A DNA stretch of 64,000 bases from Histoplasma ohiense. Taxonomy: Eukaryota > Ascomycota > Eurotiomycetes > Onygenales > Ajellomycetaceae. A model generated the notes under the pieces. That model ran no database searches, was not told the DNA's origin, and was given only the letters and a program-made list of their open reading frames with translations. The position numbers and the translations under genes were made by a program. Below are positions 32,545 through 45,155 of the stretch, piece after piece; position 1 is the first letter of the stretch, and each line of letters starts with the position of its first letter. The stretch covers positions 2,294,001 to 2,358,000 of the forward strand of contig JAEVHH010000004.1 of assembly GCA_017607445.1 (NCBI GenBank), read 5' to 3'.

Positions 32545-34347
32545 GGTTACAGGTCAAAGTTTATAAACTGAGGAGGATGTCGTTACGAGTATCGTAAGAG
32601 ATCGCAAGGGTGCGCATTCCGCCAAGGCCATGGCACGTACGTTTGGATACGCTGCCCTGTCTCGTCCTCAGCGGCTTTGACTCAGCAGGCCGAAAAATGG
32701 AAATTGGGAACGCCGCAGAAACGGTCTCGACAGTTGGATTTCTTGCGGTCGTATGGATATTCTGTCCTCCGATTGCGATTGCGACGCTGGAAGGTCAATG
32801 AGGACACTTTTTTTGCCGGCAATTTGAAAGGCGGTGAGTGGAGGTAGTGCGTCGCTCCATCGGGACTTTGATAAAACGACCCCAAGAGTCAACAACAACC
32901 CGAAGACATTATCGGTTCAGAAGACGGTTCAGAAGACAGGTCGTGAATATTTTGCTTGTCCATGGTGTTTACGGCACAAGGATGCGTAGGTAGCTATGTA
33001 TCTCAGAACTATTAGTGGGATCAAAAAGATCCCTTATATCTCACTACACCGGTTCGGTACTTGAATTGTCTAGAATGGCGGAATTCCCACATATGAGAAA
33101 GATCCCGTTCGCGGCAATTCGATGTTCCGCAGATATAAAAATATTTCTGATACTCGACCTATCATAAATGCCAGTGGGTCAATCCCCATGCTCAATCCCC
33201 ATGCCCTCATAGTTTTTCGTACAACGGTTCAGGTTCAGTGCTTCAAGCATCACAAAGGTTAATAACGGAGTGTGAAAGTTGAACAAAAGGCTCACGGTAT
33301 GAAACAAATTTACTAGATGCCCTCCTCGGAGAGGCAGGAGGCGGTTGGGCATGTCGAGGTCTCTATATGAATAGATATCCGATGATATCTATCATAGGGA
33401 GACAGGGAAGCAGGCAGCCATCTAGTAATCTCCGTCGCGACGCAGAGATTCAGTGGATATCTCACTGCAAAACCCACAGACAGAAAGACAGGCACCTACG
33501 GAGTAGAGAATACCGATTTCCAAAAAAGAAATCTAGTGACTAAATATAGCATAACTCTGCCTAACCTCTTGGGTGCGAGCTTGAGTTTCATCAAATTCCC
33601 ACCTTCACGCTGTTACATTGGATGGGCCCGAGGAAGCAGAAGGGGCAAAAAAACAGAGAGAAAGGAAATAACTAACGTCGGTGAGATTAGAATCATATCG
33701 TGAAAAGGGGACGTTCCAGCGGAACGGGGGTGGGACCAAAATGTTTGTGAAAAGGAGGAGGAAACCAAACGCACAGGCGAATTCAGTCAGTTCTAAGATT
33801 AGGCTGGAGAAAACTCTTCTCCTGGTGCTTTGTTCTCCCCCCTCTTTCTTTTGGGTGCTGTTACTTTCGCTTCTTCTCCAATTTCTTGATTTATTTTACG
33901 CAGGAGAGGCATGGAAGAAAATATACGGGGACTGTCTCCAAAATGATGGGTGAGAAGCTCTAATTTCCAATGCCCAGGTGATTGTGAGCGTTTTGATTAT
34001 TACTGTTATTGTTATTTTATTTTATTTTATTTTATTTTGGTAAATAAATATGTGACTGAGCGTCTAGCGATGAATAAATTTCCAACTCGGCCATATATTT
34101 ATTTCTTGGGTGACCTTGGTTGACGGAAGCTCGCGTGTTCACCTCCCGCATGAAGTTCCTCCAATCTACGGAGTACTCTGAACCAAAAAGGGTCTAAAGA
34201 GCCCCTTTTCTGGAAAACCCGCCACACCCCCACCCCTTCCCAAAAAAAATAAAATAAGAGGAAACACCTGTTCAAACCCAAATGTGGTATATCTAAAAAC
34301 AAAAACCGAAAAATAAAATAAAATATAAAGTCAAGCAAGGAAGTAAC
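32545..34347. other. Intergenic region, no gene recognised
   Basis: Upstream of the ZIP gene and downstream of TOS1. I saw no clear zinc-response element by eye. A TTTTA pentanucleotide repeat is at about 34011-34040. Scattered short ORFs have no motifs. Confidence 0.5.
34011..34040. repeat. TTTTA pentanucleotide repeat
   Basis: About six TTTTA-type units downstream of TOS1. Confidence 0.8.
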
Positions 34348-35989
34348 CTAGACCACCGCAAACGTCGATGCAGACTCTACCTTCTCCGCCAACATGGCCG
34401 CAATCTCACTTCCGTCAAGAGTCGGTTTAAACTCAAATGAATCATCCAGAATCCTAATATTCACCGAATTGGCCGCACCATCAAACAGTACAGCAAGCTT
34501 CAGCGTCTTCGAAGTAGGTCTCGGGAACCAATGGCTGTCGCCGCCGGACCTGTTGCCGTGCAGCGTCGACTTGGCGCGCGGGTTGCCCGCATCGAGAACC
34601 TCGAAGACGTCGAACTCGCCGCAGCCGGATATCCAGCACGAGCATTCAGGTTTGCCGTACTGGAGGGTGCGGGGGATGGCGGCGTTGAGGATCCAAGCGG
34701 CAGGCATGTCCTCGTTCCAGCCGGTTTTGCCCGTGTTGGGCATAGAGAATTCGGTGAGGAATAGTTTGCTGTCGCCGTCGAAGCCATCTATGTGGGGATT
34801 TTTCGGGTTAGGTTATGATTTACATTATTTTGCGCCGGAGAGGAGGAGGGGTTGAGGTAATATAAGGGAACATACGGTAAGCAACGGTGCCGGGGCGGAC
34901 AGTGCCACAGTCGCCATTGCACGGCTTGTCCGTCATGATGACGATTTCTTTATTGTCAGGCAGAAGCTTGTCAGCGAGGATCATGGGGCTGGCAGCACCA
35001 TTGCAGCCATCTGTAGATGCGTAGGAGAGGGAGTTTCCCAAGGCGCTGCGCAAGTCAGTCAATACCATAAAGAAAGCAGAAAAAGGGGACGAAAATTAAC
35101 CACCCCTCCGAGTAGAATGGGACCACGTAAAAGAAGAAAAAACATACTAATCAAAAACACCAGATTTGTCACCTCCATGATGGTTTAGGAACACAAGCCC
35201 ATCAGCTTGACCCCCTGCGGAATTGTAATAACCCTGGCGGCCCCAGTTTCCGGCACCTGGATCGAAAATCGGTGAGGGATCCTTAGTCGGGTACTTAGTT
35301 CCTTCAGTTCCTTCAGTTCCTTCAACTGGGGGTGAAGCGGGCGCCGGAGTTGGCGCCGGAGGAGGGGCACCGCCGGCATATTGGTTGACCCAGGAGACGA
35401 CTTGGCCGTTGATGGTGGCAGTGACCATGTCGCCGACGGCCCGCTTATCGTTGGCTCGCTTGTGTAGGTGCTGGTGGCCGTGGTGACGGCGTTCATGGAT
35501 GCTGGGCCTCACTTCGCGTTTGTTGTAGCTATCCGAGCCGGCGCCAGAACCAAGACTGTAATAGGCGAATTGCTTCAGGTTGATAGGCCCGCGGAAATGC
35601 CAAGAGACCTATTTTTTTTCTATTCGTTAGTTGTGTGTTCAGAGTAATGATATACATATAAATATATGTACTGTACATATATGCATGTATATGCATACTC
35701 CGCCCCATCTCCTTACTCCCAGATCATTTAAAATAAGTCATACCTCTTCATTCAATGGAGCAAGGGGTCCGCTATATGCCTTTGGTCTGGATGAGCAAGA
35801 ACCGCCATTCATGCTGACGATTTCATTGTAGGTGCCGGAGGAGCCGACGTTGGTATAGGTGATGGCCTGGACGGCAGAACAGTACCAGTTCCCGCCAAGC
35901 AGATGAGCCGTGCCAGGGTCACAAGCCTGGGAGGAGACGGTGGAAATGGAGGCAGCCAGTACGGCGCCAATGGCTAACTTGGAGCGCAT
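34348..35989 (-). CDS. TOS1: TOS1-like secreted cell-wall protein (putative glucan hydrolase)
   Basis: Four exons: 35989-35744, 35608-35148, 35045-34876 and 34787-34348, giving 438 residues. The start MRSKLAIGAVLAASISTVSS is a signal peptide. The N-terminal Tos1 domain (QACDPGTAHLLGGNWYCSAV, VSWHFRGPINLKQFAYYSLG) is followed by a His/Arg-rich stretch with KR dibasic sites, a Pro/Ala/Thr linker, and the C-terminal Tos1 domain (GRQGYYNSAGGQADGLVFLN, LGNSLSYASTDG, GFDGDSKLFLTEFSMP, CSCWISGCGEFDVFEVLD). The last motif holds Glu-x-Asp-x-x-Glu, resembling a retaining glycosidase active site. The protein is known as a covalently bound cell-wall component; activity on beta-1,3-glucan is inferred. The linker contains a three-fold 9-bp repeat encoding Thr-Glu-Gly. 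Confidence 0.9.
35298..35326 (-). repeat. In-frame 9-bp tandem repeat in TOS1 linker
   Basis: Three copies of TTCCTTCAG (plus strand) encode repeated Thr-Glu-Gly in the linker. The 9-bp unit keeps frame, so copy number could vary without breaking the gene. Confidence 0.8.
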
Positions 35990-38900
35990 GTTTTGTGTAT
36001 GTATTTGTGTGGATATGAATTTCGTTCCAGCTGTTTCAAGGGAACGTCAAGGGTTCGGAGGGTTTGTACAACTTGTATAGGCTGGATCTTTTGTTAGAAC
36101 ACGGCGGCTCACTTTTTCCTTGTAGTTAAAACCATACATGTGGTTGAGGGAGCGACAGCATGAGAATGGAGATTGAATATTTTCATGGTAGAATATGCCA
36201 CAAATCAATTGTATGAGCGAGATTGAGTAAAACTAGAAACATTGTTCTGGGGAGAAGGGGCAGTTGTAAAGATTTTGTATAGGGTTGTACCGGGACGTTT
36301 TAAGAGTGAATGGATTCAATAAGTGGAAAAGGGGGCGGCAATGTAGAGGCAATCCAGATTTTGGATTCGCCTCGACAGTGACCAGAAAAGAACTGGTATG
36401 GGGTCAATAAGAGAAAAGGAGTGACAGGAGCGTAACACATGGAGATATCAAAAGGAGTATTGATTATTGACGGGCTGGTGTGAGTGAATATATACTATTG
36501 TGTGTTGATGTAGCACATACCTTCTTTTGTCTTCTTTTGATATCGTAGATGCCCCGGGTCAAGAATCCACGGAGTGAATCAAACTATAATCAGACCAATC
36601 CCAATTCCAAACAGCAACAGTCAAAACGACAAATACTAGCAATAATGAATGGCTGGTGCTGAATCCGTCGGGAAATCAACGACCTTAAAGGGAGCGACGA
36701 AGAAAGGGAGCGACACACAGGAAGAGAAAGCAAAACAGGAGAAAAAGAAGAGAGAGAAGAGAGAGATCGAAGCCGCACCAGGTGGTTTTAATCGGGCAAC
36801 CAAGGCGCCCACGATGCACAGGGGGCTCATGAATCATCCATGGATGAAGCTGGGTCCCTGAAGCCAGCCCCATCTCCATCCACCACGATCCACCACCCGC
36901 GTTTGCTTTATGGCTGAATCAACTCCAGCGAAATAACCCACCCAACATGAAGCCCGCTAACACACCCCGAATTCCTCGCTGCTTGGCCGGGCCAAGCAAT
37001 ACGACGCTTGAGGAGGGCCGAGACTCATGTCAGAGATAATCCTAACCTTATTTCTCACCCATGTGTTTCTGGGTCGTTCTTCAGACGTTGTAGTGGGGGT
37101 TGCTGGTTGGGAGATGGTCGGGTTGCGAATGATATATCTTCGGGCTACTTTGTACGCAAGCATTGACGACGGTTGCGCAGGAATGCGTTGTTGGGACTTG
37201 TCGACGGGCTTGGAGCGGGGATGCAATGCGGATGAGGCACAAGTGATCCACCGGGAGCCCATATCTGGTTTGTTATTTGAGGGGGAACCGCCGTCCAGGA
37301 GGTCTGTGAAACCACAGTGATTTTGCTGTCTATATCCATGATATGATGATTGACGACAGTTGGTAGTTCACAGAGATTTCTGCGCGGTTGAGATAGTTAT
37401 TTATTCTGATCTTCCTTCTTGCTTGGCGAGGTTGTTTTCTGTTTCGGTCTCTGATTTTTCAGTTCTATCTCGACTTTCGCATGCTAAAACACACCATCCA
37501 CCACGCATACCTTGGTTTTATCTTCTCACCGGATCAGTCATGGCGCTGGCAACCATTCAGCAGTGGCTTGCCAGTGGCTTTCAGGAAACCGTCAGCAATT
37601 TCTCTAATATCTTCGTCGCAGGACATACGCAGTGCACTCTGGTAACCAGATCTTGGTTTTACCAGCCCCTTTAACTCTAATCTAACCTAATTTAAGATCT
37701 AACCTTGGGTCTTTCATCTCGCAGTATCGCTCTGTAGCCTTGATGGCGACAGCGATGAGGGCGGATGAGGGCACTATGGGAGCAATCCACATATCTCCTC
37801 TGGCGGTTTCACGATGCAATCCCTGTCCAGGAACAGCATGGCACCACCCCCGAGCCCGACGCTGTGGATTGGACAAGCGCTTGCCGCTAGGCAGAATGTG
37901 CTTGGTTTCAACTGGGTTGGAAAAGCCTCTTCGTCAGATTGGCGCCAGCATGCTCAGCCCCTTGCATGATGTAAACCTTGTTCAGTGAACTACTAACCTC
38001 CTCGTCAAGCAGCCTGGCTGAATAAAACCCTCCAACAAGTCCACGACAACATTGTCCGTATTTTTAGTTGCAGCTCAGATTTTCCCGATTGTTCGAGAGG
38101 CTGCGGGTCGACGAGAGGGGACTTGTGTTGGAACGGAGAGAATACGTAGCATGTCAGGCAGGAAGGAGGTTAGGAAGTTTGACTTGATGTCACCGATAGG
38201 CCGTTGACATCCAAAAGATAATCTAACCGTTGGATCATCGTGGCGCTTCGAACTGTTTCGCTGGCCACCAACCCACTGTTGGCGAAGTTGGAACTCATCA
38301 ATGCCTTGATCCACAGGGACTAACAACATCCAAACATCTGCGGGCCGCCGCATTCTCGTTGGTGTTGAGTGCACCGCCGAGGAGTTGTTCCTGGATTCCT
38401 ATTTTGCTTTTTTCTCGCGTGGCTGCGAAAGGCGAAAATATTATTGGCGCTACTAGCAACCGACTGACATCTCCTGTCGCATTCACCGTCAAAACTTTCG
38501 ACAATCACCTCCATTCCTCGATTCCTATTTGCTCTGTGTGAATTTGGCTGCTTTTGTTCCGGTGCTTACGCCCATGATGAAATATGACAGCTTTCTCGAC
38601 CCACTCAGCTATCTCCAACTGGGTATTTCCCAACACCGGTCTGAAATACTGATATTTGAACGAAATGTTATCGCCTGGAAACAGTCGTTGAGTTGGTCGA
38701 TAGATTGATACGCTCTGGCCGTCTTCAGTATGCCTGCACCTCCCGTTTCACTTCTATCCTTACTTGAGTTGCCACGGCTCTGGCGGACAGCTCGGTAGCC
38801 ATGTCAGTCTGTGTGCCTGGCCAACGTGTAGGTTGGCATAGCACAATCGGCCCTGACATGCATCTCCTTGAAAAAGGGTTGAAGATGTTGGAGATGCGTA

Positions 38901-40118
38901 TGAAGGAGCTTGAGGTTTTCAAGCAGGTTGCGCCGTACCTTCATACACATGTACTGTATGTACTGTTACATGGTTCACGCATACATACCTACCAAAGCAA
39001 AAGTGAATGCATACTCCTTCAGCAAAACTTCTACGCACATATATACAGAAATACCCCTGTTTTTGGGTTGCTTATCCTCCTACGTTGGACTGACAGTGCA
39101 TTATCGATATTCATGTGTTTGATATGGTGGGCATGAAATAATATTCAACAGAGAAAACAAGAAAAAATAAAAGGAAAGGAAAGAAAACAGGTGGTCATTC
39201 AAGTTACTATTTGTCAGTCAATAGTAACTCTGCTCAGCTAATGAAATGCCAGATATTCGTTGTCTCACTTCACTGGATCATGACTCGAGAAGTCATTTAT
39301 CATGATTTATTGCGCTACTAGTATACATACACCCATATCCAATATAAATATATGTGGCGAACTTGGAAAAAGTGTTCAATAAGTCTAAAAACAAAGCAGT
39401 TAAGAAAAAGAAAAGAGCTTGTGATATAAAAAATAGATTCAACCATCCCTTGGTATGATATCAAAATTATTCGCATCCGCAGCTAGATAGAACCTCACAC
39501 TAGCCCACAAAAGAGACCCGTGTGACCCTTCTTAACGATCCGAAGTAATCGATCCAAGAACCCGATCATCTTTGCATAAAACCGTTGGTCACTTTGATTG
39601 TATAAAATAAAGCTCATGTGATATTGGGGGATTTTAGCTGGGGTTCCCGCCAAAGTTTCTTTGAAAAACTGGCTTCTCTGAAGCTCCGTGTTTTATCTTC
39701 ACGCTGTATATTCCAACTATCGAGGGTGCCAGGAATCACCAAGATGCTAGTGTCGTACTACTGGATGTCGTTTTCGCTAAAGGATGGACGGAGAAGTGCG
39801 CCGAGAGAGGCGGCAAGCGGTAGCCTGACAGGGCTTGAAATAATGGACTGGGTGGAGACCTTGAAAAAAGATAACCACGCTATCATTACTACTTCGTTTC
39901 CACGTCCAATTCCATGTAGACCAAAGGGAAGAGGTTAGATGAGGGTTTTGAGTGCTCGGTACACTAATCAGTATAGCAGGCGTTTGCCATAGGCCTGGCA
40001 CGGAGATATCATCCAGTTCTATTTGGATGGAGGCCAAGTACCCAGATATGCTTGAAGTGCTAGTTAACAAAGGTCGACATCAACATTTCTACAAAACTCC
40101 CGGGGGGGGGGAGGATTT
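35990..40118. other. 4.1 kb region without recognisable gene
   Basis: Upstream region of TOS1, then sequence with only short unsupported ORFs. A pair of plus-strand ORFs at 37360-37674 and 37740-37988 can be joined in several ways, but nothing recognisable results. No transposon remnant seen. Confidence 0.45.
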
Positions 40119-41786
40119 TCATCTATTCTTTAACTTGGTCCATCCGCGTGTCCCTTTTAGTCGGTGGTTATTTGTCGTGTCCTCATTGCCATGGTTATCA
40201 TCATCTAGCGGTTTAGCTGCGAGAGAATTCGCGGCGTCACTGAGAACGCCATCCATCACACCTGAAGGGGATTTTGTAGCCGCTGGAGCGGGCTCCTCTT
40301 CTCCTTCGGGGAGAATATGCCTTTGGGAATATTCGTCCTCCCATTCTGTTTTGTCGAGTAACTCCCACTCTGCGCTCGTCATTTCTCCCAGGAGAACGGA
40401 TTTCAGCTTGTCAACGACCTTCGCTGTCGAAGGCTGTTTCCACTTTCTCATAAACTCCGTCCCTTCTGCGCTTCCAAGGAATGAGTGCGCCGTTCCATGA
40501 GAATAATGGCCAAGCATGGGCGAGGGCCTGTTTCGTTGGATGGTTGGTTTGGAGTCATCCTTATTCGAACTGTGAAGTTTTGCCTGGGTATCCCGGTTTG
40601 AGAGCACTCTGCTTATCGCGGACACATGAGACGGCTGGGCAACGAGAAGCATCCATAGGTTACGACCGATATCATACACATCCTCCCAGGAATCAACACC
40701 AACATGTAGTCCTTGAGTACGACAAAGCCAATAAATGTTCCAAGCTAGAAGTGCAACTCCTTCAAGGAACAACCCATAGGTCGCAGGGTCTTCATGTGCA
40801 AGTTTTGGTAGAGATTTGTTGACATAAAGGGGCCGTGGGCGTGGAGGTGGCCTAGTATCGGTAGTTCGAGAAGCTGTGGGACTCGAAGACGATGATTGAG
40901 AAGGTGATGCGCCAGGAAATGTTGTTTCTTGTGATAAATATGAAGATGACGGCGGAAATATAGTGGGTAGAGGGTAATTTCGATGGGGCAGCGTTATCTC
41001 TGCAGGTAACCGTAGGGAGAGGTAATGAGAAACGAGGACAAGGAGGTGGGAGATGTAGGTAAGGGATGTGGTAATGAGAAGATGGTTTGCGCCTGTACAT
41101 TTGACTTAGTGATTTGGCCAACAGGGATGTCACTCTACGACAAGCTTACTGTTCAGGTCTCTGAGATCCACAATGCTAACTCCTCCGATCGTGTAAACGG
41201 CAATGAGCTCGCCATTTTTCCGTCTCGTCCTCTGGCGTAAGCGATAAAGATTCGCAACTTCGCGACACAGGAAAACTCGAGACTGTGCAGTTTTATTATG
41301 CAAGCTATTCCATAAGTGCTCGGTTCTCTTTATACTATCTTGTACTGTAGCCAACATTGAAGCTCGTCGATCTGTTACTTTATATGTAGCGGATTCTATT
41401 TCCGATCGTCGCTGTTTGAGTAATGCCTTGCGATGGGTTATGTTTTCTTTCCCTTCTCTTATTTCCTCCCTCAACGTTGTCATGCGGTCAAAAATATCTG
41501 ATGTCCTCACGGTTGACTGCGAAACACGACTTTTGGCAGCTTGAATGGCCCAGCGAGACGGGCGCTCTTTAGCTCTCAGGTCGCCTAGACACCCATTCTC
41601 CACAGATTCAGTATCGTATGTGTTTTCAGTCGCCACTGCAGCTTTGATTTCTTTCCCTATAGCTTCCTTTTCTAATAAAACCCTGGCGTGATCGAAGCGA
41701 AGAGGATAAAGCTGGTTACGGGTACACGTCGGGCACAGAAGGTGAAGTTGGGAGTTAGGCCCACGATCACATACGTGGCAGTTCAT
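40119..41786 (-). CDS. ATG14: Autophagy protein ATG14 (PI3-kinase complex I subunit)
   Basis: Two exons, 41786-41150 and 41092-40119, joined across a 57-nt intron, giving 536 residues. The N-terminus MNCHVCDRGPNSQLHLLCPT has paired CxxC motifs (Cys3/6 and Cys18/21) as in Atg14. A long coiled coil follows (about residues 70-165, MTTLREEIREGKENITHRK). Next comes the Atg14/UVRAG domain: GVSIVDLRDLN, LTYISHLLVLVSHYLSLRLP, AEITLPHRNYPLPTIF, and further on LFLEGVALLAWNIYWLCRTQ. In yeast Atg14 recruits the Vps34-Vps15-Vps30 lipid kinase to the pre-autophagosomal site. The paralogue Vps38/UVRAG shares the domain, but the N-terminal CxxC pair favours Atg14. The C-terminal third is acidic and low complexity. 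It is divergent with the 157-residue gene. Confidence 0.87.
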
Positions 41787-42421
41787 AACCGGAGATTTCC
41801 CTAAAGGTTATTGAACAACTGTCCAACAAATAATCGAGCTCGCATGCTCCCTCCAATATCCCTCAACAGGCTGGAACTGCTGCGGATCGAAATGACGGCG
41901 AGAATGAGCACAGATGTTATTTCATGGGTACTAGATGTTCATAATTTGGGCGGAGAAGCGACGGCCAGTAGCTCAACATATATAATATTTAAAAAGATCC
42001 ACCTATCTCCAACTAGATCCATAAATGAAACAAGAGGAAGCCAACCCGCAAACTGTGCATTTTAAATTCTGTTTGGTGACTCGAAGTCGATGAAGAAGTT
42101 GCCTTGAGGTACTCGGACAGTCTAGATGATGTCACCTGATGGTAGACGAATGTTTGCACTGTTTGCACTATCGGTATTGTTCGACCACTAGCGGTAACGG
42201 AAACTCCTGCCTCGTGCATGCACAACTACTACTCGAGGTCACATTGGGAGATCATGTCAATGGTTCAAAAGACGACAATTAGCCGGGGATACGTTACGCA
42301 CACGAAGTCATAAGCTCTCATTGATACTACTGGTACCTAAACGGCGTGGCTCAGTCTAGCCACTCTTGACGCATCGTACACGAGACTGAAAACAAGGGGC
42401 TTTTGATATCGAGATATCACC
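41787..42421. other. Divergent promoter region
   Basis: 635 bp between the starts of ATG14 and the 157-residue gene. No specific element recognised. Confidence 0.55.
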
Positions 42422-43069
42422 ATGTCGAATGGGCATTGCAGTTCACCGTCGCTGATACCCCGCCCTGTTGCTGTGAATTCAGTGCGCGAGAAAGAAATTC
42501 CAGATGCGAGCTCCAATACTCAAAATCTTGAAGCTAGTGCAGAACATATTCCTCAGGATGCAGCCGAGGACGGAGTAGTCGATGAATATGAGAAATTGGC
42601 CCTCTCTCTTCGCGATTGTGATTGGGAACAACTGCAGAAGGAGTTTGCAGACGCGATGGACGAGCGATCCCAGGTAGAAATGGCTCTACACAAAGAAACT
42701 GCCGAACTACTTGAGGTTGGTGCTGTATGATTCCTTCTTCAGACATAGGAGACATTAAAGATATATGACAGATGTTCATCGCATGGTCACAAACGACAGC
42801 ATACCGTGACGAAGATAGAGCATATAAAAGGCAGGCTCTGTCCCAATTGACTTCCACAAAGAAATAAAAAAGCTGATCTGTTATTTCTTCCTGCTAGGTT
42901 TAAAACACGAATGGGTTTCGCACAGACCTCTGAAACTAAATTGGAGGAGAAAAAGAAACACTGTATGGCCATAGCTGCTGGATAAACAGAATAAACATGC
43001 TAACATCATGTAGATGCGAATGTCGTAAGAGCCTTTGAAAATGCACTTGCTCTCCTCCAGTTTGATTAA
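42422..43069 (+). CDS. Unknown small helical protein, 157 residues
   Basis: Four exons with consistent phases: 42422-42715, 42772-42830, 42898-42962 and 43014-43069. I do not recognise the family. The first ~45 residues are Ser/Pro/Glu-rich. The rest is predicted helical and charged: EYEKLALSLRDCDWEQLQKE, FADAMDERSQVEMALHKETA, MFIAWSQTTAYRDEDRAYKR, FKTRMGFAQTSETKLEEKKK and VVRAFENALALLQFD. The conserved look across splice junctions argues that it is a real protein, perhaps a subunit of a coiled-coil complex. Intron 2 would use a GC donor (AG|GCAGGC); a GT nine bases downstream also keeps frame and would add three residues. The last intron has a GCTAAC branch site. It ends only 180 bp before the ANCHR-like gene. 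Confidence 0.75.
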
Positions 43070-43249
43070 ATGCAGGGTTTCCCAGCTGAGGTGGGAGGGT
43101 TGGGTGACATAATCGCATTTATTTGTGTACTCACCGCCTTGCGTCATTCTGCCGACCACTTTACTCTTTAGCGGTTGTGCAACTGCTTTTGACTTGCTGA
43201 ACGTCTTTCTATGCTATATCCGGTGTATATCATACATGATATATGGATT

Positions 43250-44297
43250 ATGGAGGGTAAACCATCCGAAGATGATGCAGCCCTTTTAGAACGCTTAAAT
43301 GCTCTGAAGCCATCAACTGTCCAGTTGGGACAAACAACGTTCGTAAACATTCCAGGAGTTTAGTGGTGCAGAATAATATTTCTGATTAACCCTTTGTAGT
43401 CTTCCATTTAGCCTATCGGACATAGATGTGGACGAACCAGTCGATGGCTTGTCTGCACGATTCATGAGACTTGATACATCCGCTTCGCTTGGGACATCTG
43501 AACTCCGGCAAGGCAATCTGGATCCCTGTATCCACTCCGGGGATGAGATAGAAAATTTACTCTCGGACCTTCAAAACAAGATATGGGAAAAATCTCAGGA
43601 GCTAGACAACGAAAACGATGTTGTCAATTTACTCAAGAAAACCAAAGAAGTCCTGAATTCTTCTTCCCAATATCAAGACTTGAGAGGTACTCGTGAATGT
43701 CCACCACAGTCAGGGCCCTCCATAAAAAGCGACAGCGACCATGATTCGGAAGATAAAGACGCAGATGATTATCTCCAAAGGATTCTTGATGAACTGGGCG
43801 TGGAGGACCACCAACAAGCAGAGGCAGAAAAGCAATCCGGTTGCGCTGCTAAGGAAAATTCAATGACTGGGCTAGAAACAGCGCCAACGAACCACTCCGC
43901 ATTAGATACGGAACCAATAACAGAGACACCCGTCTCCCTACAATCACCCCTAAATCTGCCTTCAATTCCATCAGCACTGCCGGCCCCACCACCTCAAGAA
44001 CCCCGGCCCATAGCCGATTCCAGCTGCCCCACCCTGCCCTCCGCCCCTACATTCACGCCTGCCGATAACCCTATCCATATCACCAACAGCCAGCGCGGCA
44101 GGCACTGGAAGGACATCAATGATAACCTGAAGCCATTTTGGTGTTGTATTTGCAGCGATGATGCGAGCATAAAATGCGTTGGTTGTGAGTCGGAGTTGTT
44201 GTATTGTCCCCGTTGTTGGCGAGAAGTGCACGTGGAAGAAGGAGATGCAGAGGAGAGAGCTCACCGGGTGGTAAAGTTTGAGAGGGATAAATCCTGA
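43250..44297 (+). CDS. ANCHR/ZFYVE19-like zinc-finger protein
   Basis: Two exons, 43250-43338 and 43400-44297, giving 328 residues. The start MEGKPSEDDAALLERLNALK contains the LxxRLxxL-type helix found near the N-terminus of abscission/NoCut regulators, where a similar motif binds VPS4. A helical section follows (EIENLLSDLQNKIWEKSQEL), then an acidic and Pro-rich linker. The C-terminal zinc finger is CCICSDDASIKCVGCESELL with YCPRCWREVH, a B-box/FYVE-like Cys-His cluster. In animals ANCHR delays abscission while chromatin bridges persist; a comparable fungal role is inference. The protein could instead be an unrelated B-box protein. Confidence 0.8.
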
Positions 44298-45155
44298 TTT
44301 TTCTTTTTTCTTTTTGTTGGCATTATTTGAGTAGAATTTCGAATTTTGTTATGAGACATAATTCTTTGATTTTACCACTTTCAAAATAAAAATTTACCAA
44401 GATAATTTATAAGTAATTATAAATCCTAACACTATTTTACTTTTATATAGAAAGACTGTAAGTCAATAACTACATCTTGTTATATATATTTAGAAATTGG
44501 GGGAGATTTCAAGATCTTTTGTATATTTACCCTATAAATTAGCGGGCCTATATTGATCACAGTTTCTTATAAATTAAGTATATATTCTTAGATATTCCTT
44601 ACAATATAATATACAAGTTAAGGTCATATTTAAAATAAAACTCTCGTACAAGAGGCTGATTTATTTCTCTTGTTGTATGAAACCCTGTTAGTTCTGGAAG
44701 TAATGCAGACCTCCTTTGAGGTCCATCAGCGAAGCACAAGATCAACCAATACCCGGGTGCAGCCCGAAATACCTTGTGGAAAACCTGTTCAATGAGAACC
44801 TCATAAAGTTGCTAGCCAATTACTTGAAATGAATAACCCAACTCCGGACCAGTGGGCAAATATACATGCCTTCAACCCCACAACTTACCCTCCAACCCAA
44901 CCTCTCCAACCCAGCCTTGAACCGCCCTTGACTGAAAATCTCACAGACGTACTGTACATTGCTACTTGTATATCGGGAACCACAATCCACATGAGGTTTC
45001 CAACATCCATCGCATCTCCCGAGTCCCAAGCTAGTCACCAAAGACACAGATGCAAATAAAACCTATCCGAGGAAAGCGGTATAAAATAAGTCATCGAGTT
45101 TCTCGACTTATGAAGTATATGAGGTATTCTTTCTCTCCATCACGCCCCGGTCGGT
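44298..45155. other. Convergent 3' region with a very AT-rich island
   Basis: From about 44320 to 44650 the sequence is strongly AT-rich with many TA steps, unlike either flank. It is the 3' region of two converging genes. No coding content found; the ORF at 44829-45059 has no motif. Confidence 0.6.

Noticed and set aside
37360..37988. Plus-strand ORF pair as a two-exon gene
   Set aside because: Several joins are possible but none gives a recognisable or convincing protein.
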